A DNA stretch of 64,000 bases from Streptomyces lasiicapitis (GTDB lineage: Bacteria; Actinomycetota; Actinomycetes; Streptomycetales; Streptomycetaceae). The stretch spans positions 1 to 64,000 of the forward strand of contig NZ_BMNG01000021.1 in NCBI RefSeq assembly GCF_014646335.1, given 5' to 3'. The number at the start of each line of letters is the position of its first letter. The first letter of the stretch is position 1. Made by a program: the position numbers and the translations under genes. Below the pieces are notes generated by a model. It searched no databases, had not been told where the DNA came from, and was given only the letters and a program-made list of their open reading frames with translations. This document shows positions 36,259 through 43,190 of the stretch, piece by piece.

Positions 36259-36376
36259 TCTCGCCGCCGTTGTCCCTGCGGTCGAGGGCGCGCTGGAGGG
36301 CGGCGGCGGCGTTCTTGCGCTCGGACTCGGTGGGGCGGATGGAGTGGCGGACTCGGCGGGCGGTCGTCTCGGCCAT
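36248..36376 (-). CDS. Small charged protein of 42 residues
   Basis: The frame from ATG 36376 has an excellent AAGGAG ribosome site ten bases upstream and very high third-position GC. The product starts MAETTARRVRHSIRPTESER, continues with KNAAAALQRALDRRDNGG and ends in GETGH. It is highly charged, probably one amphipathic helix with a disordered N-terminus. It has no membrane segment or Cys. I do not recognise a family. It converges with the phosphatase gene. A function in DNA binding or protein regulation is only a guess. Confidence 0.6.
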   Translation of the reverse strand: MAETTARRVRHSIRPTESERKNAAAALQRALDRRDNGGETGH

Positions 36377-36593
36377 GGGACATCGACTCCTTAGATCGGG
36401 CATCCGGGAGTGCGGATCCGCGCACGCACGAAGCCGTGCGCGAAGAGGGGGGTTACGAGACGCCGGAAGAGGCGGGGAGCGTGGGCCGCAGGGTTCGCCT
36501 GCGCGGGGCCCGGCTCGCAGCCGCCTTCGCTTGATCGAGCGAGACGTTCGGCTCCTACAAAGCTAAGACAGCTTCGGCCACTTGTCTCTACGG

Positions 36594-37562
36594 TTACTCG
36601 GACTTCCTACTATCTGAGACGACTATCGCTGGAGCGGCCGACCCGGCTTCCGCTTCCGGGCGGGCCCGCAGCGCCCGCAGTTCCCGGATGAGCGCCCGGA
36701 CAGCAAGCGATCCGGCCTGCTCAGGGGTGGTGACATAGCCCACGGAGCGGGTCGGCCGGTCCGGCCCGAGATCGCTGATCCGCACCGTGGGCGGCGCTCC
36801 GGTCAGGGACAGGGCGGGCATGATCGCCATGGCGTGCCCGGCGCTGACCATCGCGAGCACCGTCCCGTCGTCCTCGGTCCGCGTGCTCGCCTTGGGGATC
36901 CAGTCCTGGCTCGCCCACCAGTCGCGGGTGTACGAGGTGCAGTTCTCGGCCCAGTCGGCGAGCGGCAGGGAGCGCGGGTCGGGGTGGCCCGCCGGATGCA
37001 CGAAGGAGTACGGCTCCTCGACCAGCACGCCGCCGACCAGGCCCGGCGGGATCGGCGACGTGGTGCCGATGGTCGCGATCCCGATGTCGGCGCGCCCGTC
37101 GGCGACCTCGCCCGCGGTGCCGCGGCCCAGTTCGCGTACGACGCTGACCTCGGGCTCGATGCCGGGGTGGCGGGCGCGCAGCGCGGCCAGGGCGGGCGGC
37201 AGCAGGTGCAGGGCCGCGCTCCGGAAGGCGGCGATGCGCAGGGGCCCGGTGAGTGTGGCCGCCCCCGGGCCTTCGCCGACGTCACCGCCCGCCGCCCCGC
37301 GCGCCTCGGCGGCGAGGATCTCCAGGAGCCGCAGCACACGGCGCGCGTGGGCGACGGCGCGCTCACCCGCGGGCGTGGGCGTGGCGCCCCCGCGCCCGCG
37401 CTCGAAGAGCACCGCGCCGAGCTTCCGCTCCGTGCCGCGCACCGAGTGCGACACCGCCGACTGGGTCAGGCCCAGGTCCCGCCCGGCGCCGGAGAAGCTG
37501 CGTGCCTGCGCGACGGCGACGACGACCCGCAGTTCGTGCGGGGCGAGATCGTGCTCTGCCAC
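36594..37562 (-). CDS. LysR family transcriptional regulator
   Basis: 322 residues from GTG 37562 (MAEHDLAPHELRV), preceded by GAGGTGGG; ATG 37595 is an alternative eleven codons upstream. The winged helix-turn-helix spans residues about 6-65 (LRVVVAVAQARSFSGAGRDLGLTQSAVSHSVRGTERKLGAVLFERG). The effector domain follows (LTGPLRIAAFRSAALHLLPPALAALRARHPG). It is divergent from the reductase at 37663 with an inverted repeat between them, the usual LysR arrangement, so it probably controls that gene. Confidence 0.88.
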   Translation of the reverse strand: MAEHDLAPHELRVVVAVAQARSFSGAGRDLGLTQSAVSHSVRGTERKLGAVLFERGRGGATPTPAGERAVAHARRVLRLLEILAAEARGAAGGDVGEGPGAATLTGPLRIAAFRSAALHLLPPALAALRARHPGIEPEVSVVRELGRGTAGEVADGRADIGIATIGTTSPIPPGLVGGVLVEEPYSFVHPAGHPDPRSLPLADWAENCTSYTRDWWASQDWIPKASTRTEDDGTVLAMVSAGHAMAIMPALSLTGAPPTVRISDLGPDRPTRSVGYVTTPEQAGSLAVRALIRELRALRARPEAEAGSAAPAIVVSDSRKSE

Positions 37563-37595
37563 CTGTTCCCACCTCGTCGTATGAGGCGCGCTCAT

Positions 37596-37622
37596 GGTTC
37601 GGCGCGTTCCATGAGCCGAACC
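37596..37622. promoter_or_regulatory. Inverted repeat in the LysR/reductase promoter region
   Basis: GGTTCGGC (37596-37603) and GCCGAACC (37615-37622) form a perfect 8-bp inverted repeat 11 bp apart, similar in layout to LysR binding sites. It lies 40 bp upstream of the reductase start. Confidence 0.5.
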
Positions 37623-37662
37623 CTCTGCCGCGCCCGCGCATTCCCCGCCTACCGTCTGCGCC

Positions 37663-38676
37663 ATGAACGACCTCTCCGGCGCCCGCGCCCTCACCGTCCA
37701 CCAGACCGCCCGCCCGCACGGCTTCCCCACCCCCGCGGACTTCGCGTTCGTGGAGTCCGCGGTGCCCGAGCCCGCGCCCGGCACGGCCCTTGTGGAGAAC
37801 CTGTACTGGTCCGTGGACCCGTACCACCGCGAAATGATGGACGGCGAGTTCGAGCTGAACGCGCCGCTCGAAGGCCGCACGATCGGCCGCGTGACCGCGT
37901 CCCGGACCCCGGACCTCGCCGAGGGCGAGATCGTCTTCCACCGGCACGGCTGGCGCACGCACACCCTCGTCACCCCCGAGGAGGTGCGCCGCCTTCCGCG
38001 CTTCGACGGGGTGCCGCTGTCGGCGTACATGAGCATCCTCGGCGGCACCGGCCTGACCGCGTACGTGGGTCTGACCCGCGTCGCGAGGCTGCGCGAGGGC
38101 GAGGACCTGTTCGTCTCCGCGGCGGCGGGCGGCGTGGGCACGGCGACCGGGCGGCTCGCCCGGGTCATGGGCGCGCGGCGGATCGTGGGCAGCGCGGGTT
38201 CGGCGGCGAAGGTGTCGTACCTGAAGGAGCACGTCGGCTACGACGACGCCTTCGACTACCACGAGGGCCCGGCCGCGGCCCTGCTCGCGAAGGCCGCTCC
38301 CGACGGCATCGACGTGTACGTCGACAACGTGGGCGGCGAGCAGCTGGAGGCGGCGATCGAGGGCCTGCGGGAGTTCGGCCGCATCGTCCGCATCGGCACG
38401 GTCGCCCAGTACAACGACCCCGAGCCGCTGTCCGCGCCCCGCAACCTCACCGAGATCGTCGAGAAGAGCCTGCGCATGGAGGGCTTCCACGTGCGCAACC
38501 ACCGTGATCTGCAAGAGGAGTTGTACGAGTACGTGGTCCCGCATCTGCAGAGCGGCCGCATCGGCCTCGACGAGACGATCGTGGACGGCTTCGACCACAT
38601 CGTGGACGCGTTCCTGGGGATGCTGCGGGGGCGGAACGTGGGGAAGATGATCGTTCGGGCGGCGGGGGCGGAGTAG
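37663..38676 (+). CDS. NADP-dependent oxidoreductase of the leukotriene-hydroxydehydrogenase/curcumin-reductase group
   Basis: 337 residues. Group features are YWSVDPYHREMM near residue 48 (R-x-x-M motif), GRTIGRV, LGGTGLTAYVGL near 128, the NADP loop AAAGGVGTATGRLARVMGARRIVGSAGS near 150 and YDDAFDYHEG, DVYVDNVGGE. These enzymes reduce conjugated alkenals or alkenones. The start has no ribosome site, and TACCGT lies seven bases upstream, suggesting a leaderless mRNA. Divergent from the LysR gene that probably controls it. Confidence 0.86.
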   Translation: MNDLSGARALTVHQTARPHGFPTPADFAFVESAVPEPAPGTALVENLYWSVDPYHREMMDGEFELNAPLEGRTIGRVTASRTPDLAEGEIVFHRHGWRTHTLVTPEEVRRLPRFDGVPLSAYMSILGGTGLTAYVGLTRVARLREGEDLFVSAAAGGVGTATGRLARVMGARRIVGSAGSAAKVSYLKEHVGYDDAFDYHEGPAAALLAKAAPDGIDVYVDNVGGEQLEAAIEGLREFGRIVRIGTVAQYNDPEPLSAPRNLTEIVEKSLRMEGFHVRNHRDLQEELYEYVVPHLQSGRIGLDETIVDGFDHIVDAFLGMLRGRNVGKMIVRAAGAE

Positions 38677-38690
38677 CGCCGAGAGGTGGC

Positions 38691-38734
38691 CCGGGGCCTG
38701 GCCGGGGGCCTGCCGGGGCCTGGCCGAGGGCCTA
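38691..38734. repeat. Four tandem 11-bp repeats at a convergent gene junction
   Basis: Units CCGGGGCCTGG, CCGGGGGCCTG, CCGGGGCCTGG and CCGAGGGCCTA follow without gaps. The last unit contains the stop codon of the acetyltransferase gene on the minus strand. Confidence 0.8.
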
Positions 38735-39283
38735 GAAGACGTCCCCGTCCCGCCAGTCGATGAACAGCGGGTGCGCCGCGTCGAGGTCGGCGTGCCACAG
38801 CATCGGCGGGTCCTCGTCCGGCATCGGCTCGACGCCGTTCGGGCCGAGGGTGCCGACGGAGCCGGTCCAGGTCACCCAGCCGTGCGCGCGGTACAGCTTC
38901 TCGCCCTCGTCGGACGGCGAGAGCGCGCCCAGGTCGTAGGCGCGCGCGACGATTCCCTCCAGCGCGTCCATGATCTGCCCGCCGAGCCCCAGTCGCTGCC
39001 GGTCGGGGCGCACGGCGACGGCCTCGACGTAACCGGCGCGCAGCGAACGGCCGTTGTGCAGGATCCGGCGCTGGACCACGGAGCCGTGGGCGAGCAGTGT
39101 GCCCTCGCGGTCGTGGACGAAGGCGTGCATGCCGCCGAGGCCGTGCGTCCAGTCGTCGTCGCTGAAGTCGCCGTCGAAGGCGAGGTCCATGAGCGCGCGG
39201 GCGGCGCCGAGTTCGGCGGGGGTGGCGTCGGCGGTGTGGGCCGTACGCAGCACGGTCCCTTCGGGGGTACGTGGGGTGGTCAC
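38732..39283 (-). CDS. AAC(2')-family aminoglycoside-type N-acetyltransferase
   Basis: 183 residues from GTG 39283 (MTTPRTPEGTVLRTAHTAD); starts at 39307 and 39319 are also possible. It is a GNAT protein. Its markers follow the chromosomal AAC(2') enzymes of mycobacteria: FDGDFSDDDWTHGLGGMHAFV near residue 35, GSVVQRRILHNGRSLRAGYVEAVAVRPDRQRLGLGG (acetyl-CoA loop) near 75, LGALSPSDEGEKLYRAHGW and the final DWRDGDVF. AAC(2') enzymes acetylate 2-amino groups of aminoglycosides; the natural role in such bacteria may be cell-wall related. Not part of an obvious operon. Confidence 0.82.
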   Translation of the reverse strand: MTTPRTPEGTVLRTAHTADATPAELGAARALMDLAFDGDFSDDDWTHGLGGMHAFVHDREGTLLAHGSVVQRRILHNGRSLRAGYVEAVAVRPDRQRLGLGGQIMDALEGIVARAYDLGALSPSDEGEKLYRAHGWVTWTGSVGTLGPNGVEPMPDEDPPMLWHADLDAAHPLFIDWRDGDVF

Positions 39284-39360
39284 GGGCTCACCGTACTCAG
39301 GCGCCATTTGAGTACGCATCCCGATTATCGGGGGGCGCGTCCGGCGGCAGAGTCGACGGC

Positions 39361-40167
39361 ATGAACGGTTCCTCTGCTTCGCCCGGATCCGCGGGGATCG
39401 CCGAGTCGGCCGGGTCCGACGGATCGGCCGGGCACACGGGGCCCTCCGGCTCGCCCGGCTCACCCGACTCGCCTGGCTCTTCCGGCTCTTCCGGCTCTTC
39501 CGGCTCTTCCGGCTCTTCCGGCCTGGGCCTGTACGCCCTCAAGCCCTGGTACGCCCGGAAGCTGTCCGGCGTACGCGGCGCGCTGGCCCGCCGCGAGGTG
39601 TCGCCGGACACGCTGACGGTGGCGGGCGTGGCGTGCGCGGCTGGCGCGGCGGCGGCCCTCGCCTGGCTGCCGGACCTGCTGCGCCCCCAGTCACCAACCC
39701 TCGTGACGACACTGCTCACGACCCTCACGGTGACGGTACTGCTGGCCGCGCGCCTCGCGTTCGCAAATCTCGACGGCGCCCTGGCCCGCGACACCGGCCG
39801 CACGACGCGCCGCGGCGCCCTGCTCAACGAACTGGGCGACAGGGCGGCCGACTTGGTGATGCTGGCGGGCTTCCTGCCGCTGGCCCCCTTGTGGCTGGTG
39901 GCGACGGCGGCCCTGGCGGCCACTCTCCCCTCCTGGGTCTCCCTGGCGGGCGCGGCGGCGGGCGCGGGACGCCTCAACGGCGGCCCGGTGGGCAAGACGG
40001 AACGCTGCGCCCTGGTGATCGTGGCGGCGGCCACCGGCTGGTGGACGCCGATCCTCGTGGCGGTGGCGGCGGGCTCGGTGCTGACGGCGGTGACGCGGGG
40101 CGTACGGCTGTGGCGGGAGCTGGGCGGCAAGGCCCCGGCTGCGCGGGGGGAGTTGGGGATCCGATGA
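39361..40167 (+). CDS. CDP-alcohol phosphatidyltransferase family membrane protein
   Basis: 268 residues. A disordered Ser/Gly-rich leader of about 55 residues with a (GSS)n repeat precedes 5-6 membrane helices. The family signature D-x2-DG-x2-AR-x8-G-x3-D-x3-D is present in altered form as ANLDGALARDTGRTTRRGAL followed by LNELGDRAAD: the first Asp is Ala and the third Asp is Asn. Typical members transfer a phosphoalcohol to or from CDP-diacylglycerol. The changes raise doubt about ordinary catalysis. First gene of an operon with cdsA-like and plsC-like genes (ATGA coupling). Confidence 0.8.
   Translation: MNGSSASPGSAGIAESAGSDGSAGHTGPSGSPGSPDSPGSSGSSGSSGSSGSSGLGLYALKPWYARKLSGVRGALARREVSPDTLTVAGVACAAGAAAALAWLPDLLRPQSPTLVTTLLTTLTVTVLLAARLAFANLDGALARDTGRTTRRGALLNELGDRAADLVMLAGFLPLAPLWLVATAALAATLPSWVSLAGAAAGAGRLNGGPVGKTERCALVIVAAATGWWTPILVAVAAGSVLTAVTRGVRLWRELGGKAPAARGELGIR
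39475..39522 (+). repeat. 9-bp tandem repeat encoding a Gly-Ser-Ser linker
   Basis: TCCGGCTCT is repeated four full times plus partial copies at both ends, encoding (SGS)n in the N-terminal leader of the CDP-alcohol transferase. Being a whole number of codons, copy-number change would keep the frame. Confidence 0.85.
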
Positions 40168-41027
40168 GTGTCGCGATGCTCGCGGGCGAGGCGGCCGCAC
40201 GGGCCGTGCCCGTGGTGGCCGGGGTGCTCGGTGCGGGCGGGGTGGCCGTGGCCGCGCTGCCGGCGCGGGTGCGGATGCGGGCCGAGTTGCGCAGGCGGTG
40301 GCGTACGTGGGCGCTGGCCGCGCCGCTGTTCCTCGGGGCGTTCTGGGCGGGCCCGGCGGGCGCGTTCGTGCTGGCGGCCGGGCTCGGGGCGATCGCGGTC
40401 GGCGAGTACGCCCGCATGGCGGCCCTGCCGCGCGGCGAGCGCGCGGTGCTGTGGGCGGCGGCGGTGCTGCTCCCGGCGGCGGCGTGGGGCGTGCCGGACG
40501 TACTAGACGTACGAACCGCGGGCGCCCTGCTGGTCCTGGCGGCGCTCCCCTCCCTCCTCTCCGGCGACGCGGCCCACGGCTTCACCCGCACCTCCCGTAC
40601 CGTCTTCGGCCTCCTGTGGATCCCGTTGTCCCTGACCGGCCTGGTCCTGCTCGGCGACACGGCGGTCGCGGTGGGCGTGGCGGTGGCGTTCGGCGACGTG
40701 GGCGCGTGGTGCGGCGGCACGGCCCTGGGCCGCCGGGGCCCGCTGGCCCGCCCCCTCTCCCCCCTGTCCCCCAACAAGACCTGGGCGGGCGTACTCGGCT
40801 CGGCCGCGGCAACTGCCGCCGCCCTGGCCGCAGTAGACGCCTTCACCCCCCTCCTCTGGGCAGCGGTCCTGTCCGGCTGCGTACTGGGCGACCTACTGGA
40901 GTCCATGGTCAAACGCGAGGCGGGAGTAAAGGACGCAGGCACCTGGCTCCCAGGCTTCGGCGGCCTACTGGACCGCATCGACTCCTTGCTCCTGGCACTC
41001 CTGACGACGATGGCGGTGACCTTGTGA
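40164..41027 (+). CDS. Phosphatidate cytidylyltransferase family protein
   Basis: 287 residues with about eight membrane helices. ATG 40164 overlaps the previous stop. The CdsA signature is at the C-terminal end: SMVKREAGVKDAGTWLPGFG then GLLDRID, where the usual P-x-H-GG is P-x-F-GG-like. SPLSPNKTWAG near residue 190 is another family segment. It would make CDP-diacylglycerol from phosphatidate and CTP. Its operon partners make the substrate (acyltransferase) and use the product (CDP-alcohol transferase), so the three genes look like an accessory phospholipid pathway. Confidence 0.83.
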   Translation: MSVAMLAGEAAARAVPVVAGVLGAGGVAVAALPARVRMRAELRRRWRTWALAAPLFLGAFWAGPAGAFVLAAGLGAIAVGEYARMAALPRGERAVLWAAAVLLPAAAWGVPDVLDVRTAGALLVLAALPSLLSGDAAHGFTRTSRTVFGLLWIPLSLTGLVLLGDTAVAVGVAVAFGDVGAWCGGTALGRRGPLARPLSPLSPNKTWAGVLGSAAATAAALAAVDAFTPLLWAAVLSGCVLGDLLESMVKREAGVKDAGTWLPGFGGLLDRIDSLLLALLTTMAVTL

Positions 41028-42250
41028 GCACGCCTACAACAACGAGGAATCAGCCCGTCCGGCGTTCGAGGACGAGCGTGAAGCGCGATCGGCGGGAGCT
41101 GTCCGCGCTCCTACGCCGAGCCCTCTGGTGGACCCTGCTGACCCTCACCGGAGGTGTCTCCCGCAAAGGCCACCTCCCCAAGGGCGGCTGCGTGGTGGTC
41201 GCCAACCACACCTCCCACGCGGACACAGCAGCGCTGCTCGCGGCCCTGGACGCCCACCACGCCCCCACCATCGCCGCGGCAGCGGACTACTGGTTCGCCT
41301 CCCCCTGGCGGAGCCGAATCTGCTCCCGCCTGGCAGCGGGCTTCCCCGTACGCCGCACAGGCGGCGGCATGGACGACCTCCTGGCCAAGACGGACGCCCT
41401 GCGAGCGGGCCGCGCGGTGGTCCTGTTCCCGGAGGGCACCCGCGCCAAGGAGGGCGAGCTGGGCGCGTTCCACAAGGGCGCCCTGGTCCTGGCGAGCCGG
41501 GCGAACGTACCCATCGTCCCCGTCGGCATCGCGGGCACCGACCGCCTCCTCCCGAAGCACGGAAAACTCCGCCCGTCCCTGGTCCGCGTACACATAGGAA
41601 CCCCGCTCCCGCCGAAGGCGACCCCCGAGGAGGCCCGGGACGCGGTGGCGGCCCTGCACCGCAGCACGACCGAGGAACCCCTGAAGGACTCCCGCACCCG
41701 CAAGCGAATCGCCCGCATCCTCACCTCCCGCTGGGGCCTCCCCCTGGCCTTCGCCTGGGCGTTCGCGGAGGCCCTGAGCTGGCCGCTGATGCCGGAACTG
41801 CTCCTGGCGGTGGCCTGCGTGGCGGTACCACGCCGCGCCCTGAAACTGTCCCTGGCGGCCCTGGCAGGCACCCTCGCGGGCGGCGTACTGGCGCTCCAAC
41901 TGGCCGCATCGGGAACGAACTTGCCGCACCCCCTCACCACCGACCGCATGCGCGCGGAAGCCCACCAACAACTGACCGCCGAATCCGCCTCGGCAGTCCG
42001 CCACCAGCCCTGGAACGGCATCCCCTTCAAGGTGTACGCAGCCACCGCCGGCAAAGCCGACGTCCCCACCCCCGACTGGCTGACCCACTCCGCCCAGGCC
42101 CGCGGCACCCGCACCCTCACGGTAGCCCTGACCTGCGCCACCTTCGGCTTCCTCGCCCACCGCCTACGCCGCTTCTACACCCTCTACCTGACCCTCCTGA
42201 CCACGGGTTTCACCATCGGCCTGACCTTGATCGTGACGAACTGGAGCTGA
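41024..42250 (+). CDS. Lysophospholipid acyltransferase with membrane C-terminal domain
   Basis: 408 residues from GTG 41024, overlapping the previous stop by GTGA. The PlsC-type domain has the HX4D motif in ANHTSHADTAALL near residue 66 and FPEGTRAKEGELGAFHKGAL near 140, with VPIVPVGIAGTD. A second half with 3-4 membrane helices follows (LPLAFAWAFAEALSWPLMPELLLAVACVAV). It acylates lysophosphatidate-like acceptors. Residues about 9-18 (NQPVRRSRTS) are encoded by the dispersed repeat core at 41051-41076, an insertion into the coding start. Third gene of the phospholipid operon. Confidence 0.85.
   Translation: MSTPTTTRNQPVRRSRTSVKRDRRELSALLRRALWWTLLTLTGGVSRKGHLPKGGCVVVANHTSHADTAALLAALDAHHAPTIAAAADYWFASPWRSRICSRLAAGFPVRRTGGGMDDLLAKTDALRAGRAVVLFPEGTRAKEGELGAFHKGALVLASRANVPIVPVGIAGTDRLLPKHGKLRPSLVRVHIGTPLPPKATPEEARDAVAALHRSTTEEPLKDSRTRKRIARILTSRWGLPLAFAWAFAEALSWPLMPELLLAVACVAVPRRALKLSLAALAGTLAGGVLALQLAASGTNLPHPLTTDRMRAEAHQQLTAESASAVRHQPWNGIPFKVYAATAGKADVPTPDWLTHSAQARGTRTLTVALTCATFGFLAHRLRRFYTLYLTLLTTGFTIGLTLIVTNWS
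41051..41076 (+). repeat. Core of the dispersed repeat inside a coding sequence
   Basis: CAGCCCGTCCGGCGTTCGAG followed by GACGAG matches the right core arm of the elements at 30052-30077 (one difference) and 49677-49702. Here it is read as amino acids near the start of the acyltransferase. Confidence 0.8.
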
Positions 42251-42304
42251 CGTACGCCTCCCGCCCCCTGTCCCCCGCCGCCCCCGCCCGGCACACTCAG
42301 AACC

Positions 42305-43045
42305 ATGTCTGATACCGAACAGAGCAAGCCGGAGACCGGACACGCCGAGCGGCACGACGGGCGGTGGGCGCCCATTCATGGGCAGCCCTATCGCTCCGTT
42401 CCGTACCGACCCGCGCGCATGGCGGCGGCCGAATCCCTCGCGCACGCGGCCGAGTTGAGGGAGCGGATGGATCAGCGGCGCACGGTGCGGCAGTTCTCGA
42501 CTGATCCCGTGCCGCCGCAGGTGGTGCGGGACGCCATCGCGTGTGCGGCGACCGCGCCTTCGGGGGCGCATCAGCAGCCGTGGACGTTCGTGCTCGTGCA
42601 GGATCCGGACATCCGCCGCCGGATACGGGAGGCGGCCGAGCACGAGGAGCAGATCTCGTACGACGGGCGGCTCGGCGAGGAGTGGCTGGCGGCGCTGCGG
42701 CCGCTCGGGACGGACGAGGTGAAGCCGCATCTGACGGACGCGCCCGCGCTGATCGTTGTTTTCCAGCAGCGCTACTGGTTGGGGGACGACGGCACGAAGC
42801 ACAAGCACTACTACGTCGACGAGTCGGTGGGCATCGCCGTGGGGATGCTGCTGTCCGCGCTGCATCTGTCGGGCCTCGCCGCCCTTGTGCACACGCCGAG
42901 CCCGATGCGGTTCCTGTCCGAGGTGCTCGGGCGGCCGGAGAACGAGAAGGCGTTCGCCGTCGTCCCGGTCGGCTATCCGGCTCCGGACTGCGAGGTCCCC
43001 GACCTCGTACGCAAGTCCCTGGATCAGGTCCTGGTGGAGGTGTAG
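42305..43045 (+). CDS. Nitroreductase-fold flavoprotein similar to iodotyrosine deiodinase
   Basis: 246 residues. It matches the iodotyrosine deiodinase subgroup rather than ordinary nitroreductases: RRTVRQFSTDPVPPQVV near residue 58, the FMN segment ATAPSGAHQQPWTFVLVQDPD near 80-100, the active-site-lid region EEQISYDGRLGEEWLAALRPLGTDE near 115, KHYYVDESVGIAVGMLL, and the C-terminal order LGRPENEKAFAVVPVGYPAP then VPDLVRKSLDQ. Vertebrate enzymes remove iodide from mono- and diiodotyrosine with FMN and NADPH. The bacterial substrate is unknown; halogenated tyrosines or phenols are possible. Probably soluble. CACACT lies seven bases before the ATG. Confidence 0.82.
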   Translation: MSDTEQSKPETGHAERHDGRWAPIHGQPYRSVPYRPARMAAAESLAHAAELRERMDQRRTVRQFSTDPVPPQVVRDAIACAATAPSGAHQQPWTFVLVQDPDIRRRIREAAEHEEQISYDGRLGEEWLAALRPLGTDEVKPHLTDAPALIVVFQQRYWLGDDGTKHKHYYVDESVGIAVGMLLSALHLSGLAALVHTPSPMRFLSEVLGRPENEKAFAVVPVGYPAPDCEVPDLVRKSLDQVLVEV

Positions 43046-43088
43046 TCGGAGGTGTAGCCGCGCGCGGCGGGCAGGTGCGGATACGACA

Positions 43089-43125
43089 CCGCCCCCGGCT
43101 GGGGTGGGGCCCTGGCCGGGGGCGG
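43089..43125. terminator. Terminator after the deiodinase-like gene
   Basis: CCGCCCCCGGC pairs perfectly with GCCGGGGGCGG (11 bp) around a 15-nt loop, just after the + strand gene in a convergent junction. Confidence 0.6.
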
Positions 43126-43151
43126 GGATCAGTGGGGGGCGAAGCCCCGGA

Positions 43152-43182
43152 GGGAGCCAGGTCCGGTGGGGACCGGGCTCCC
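43152..43182. terminator. Terminator after the P5C dehydrogenase gene
   Basis: GGGAGCC then GGTCC (43152-43164) pair with GGACC then GGCTCCC (43170-43182) with one mismatch. It lies nine bases beyond the end of the minus-strand gene. Confidence 0.6.
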
Positions 43183-43190
43183 GGCGGGCG

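Noticed and set aside
38732..39283. Part of an aminoglycoside biosynthesis cluster
   Set aside because: None of the neighbouring genes encodes cyclitol, aminotransfer or glycosyltransfer steps.
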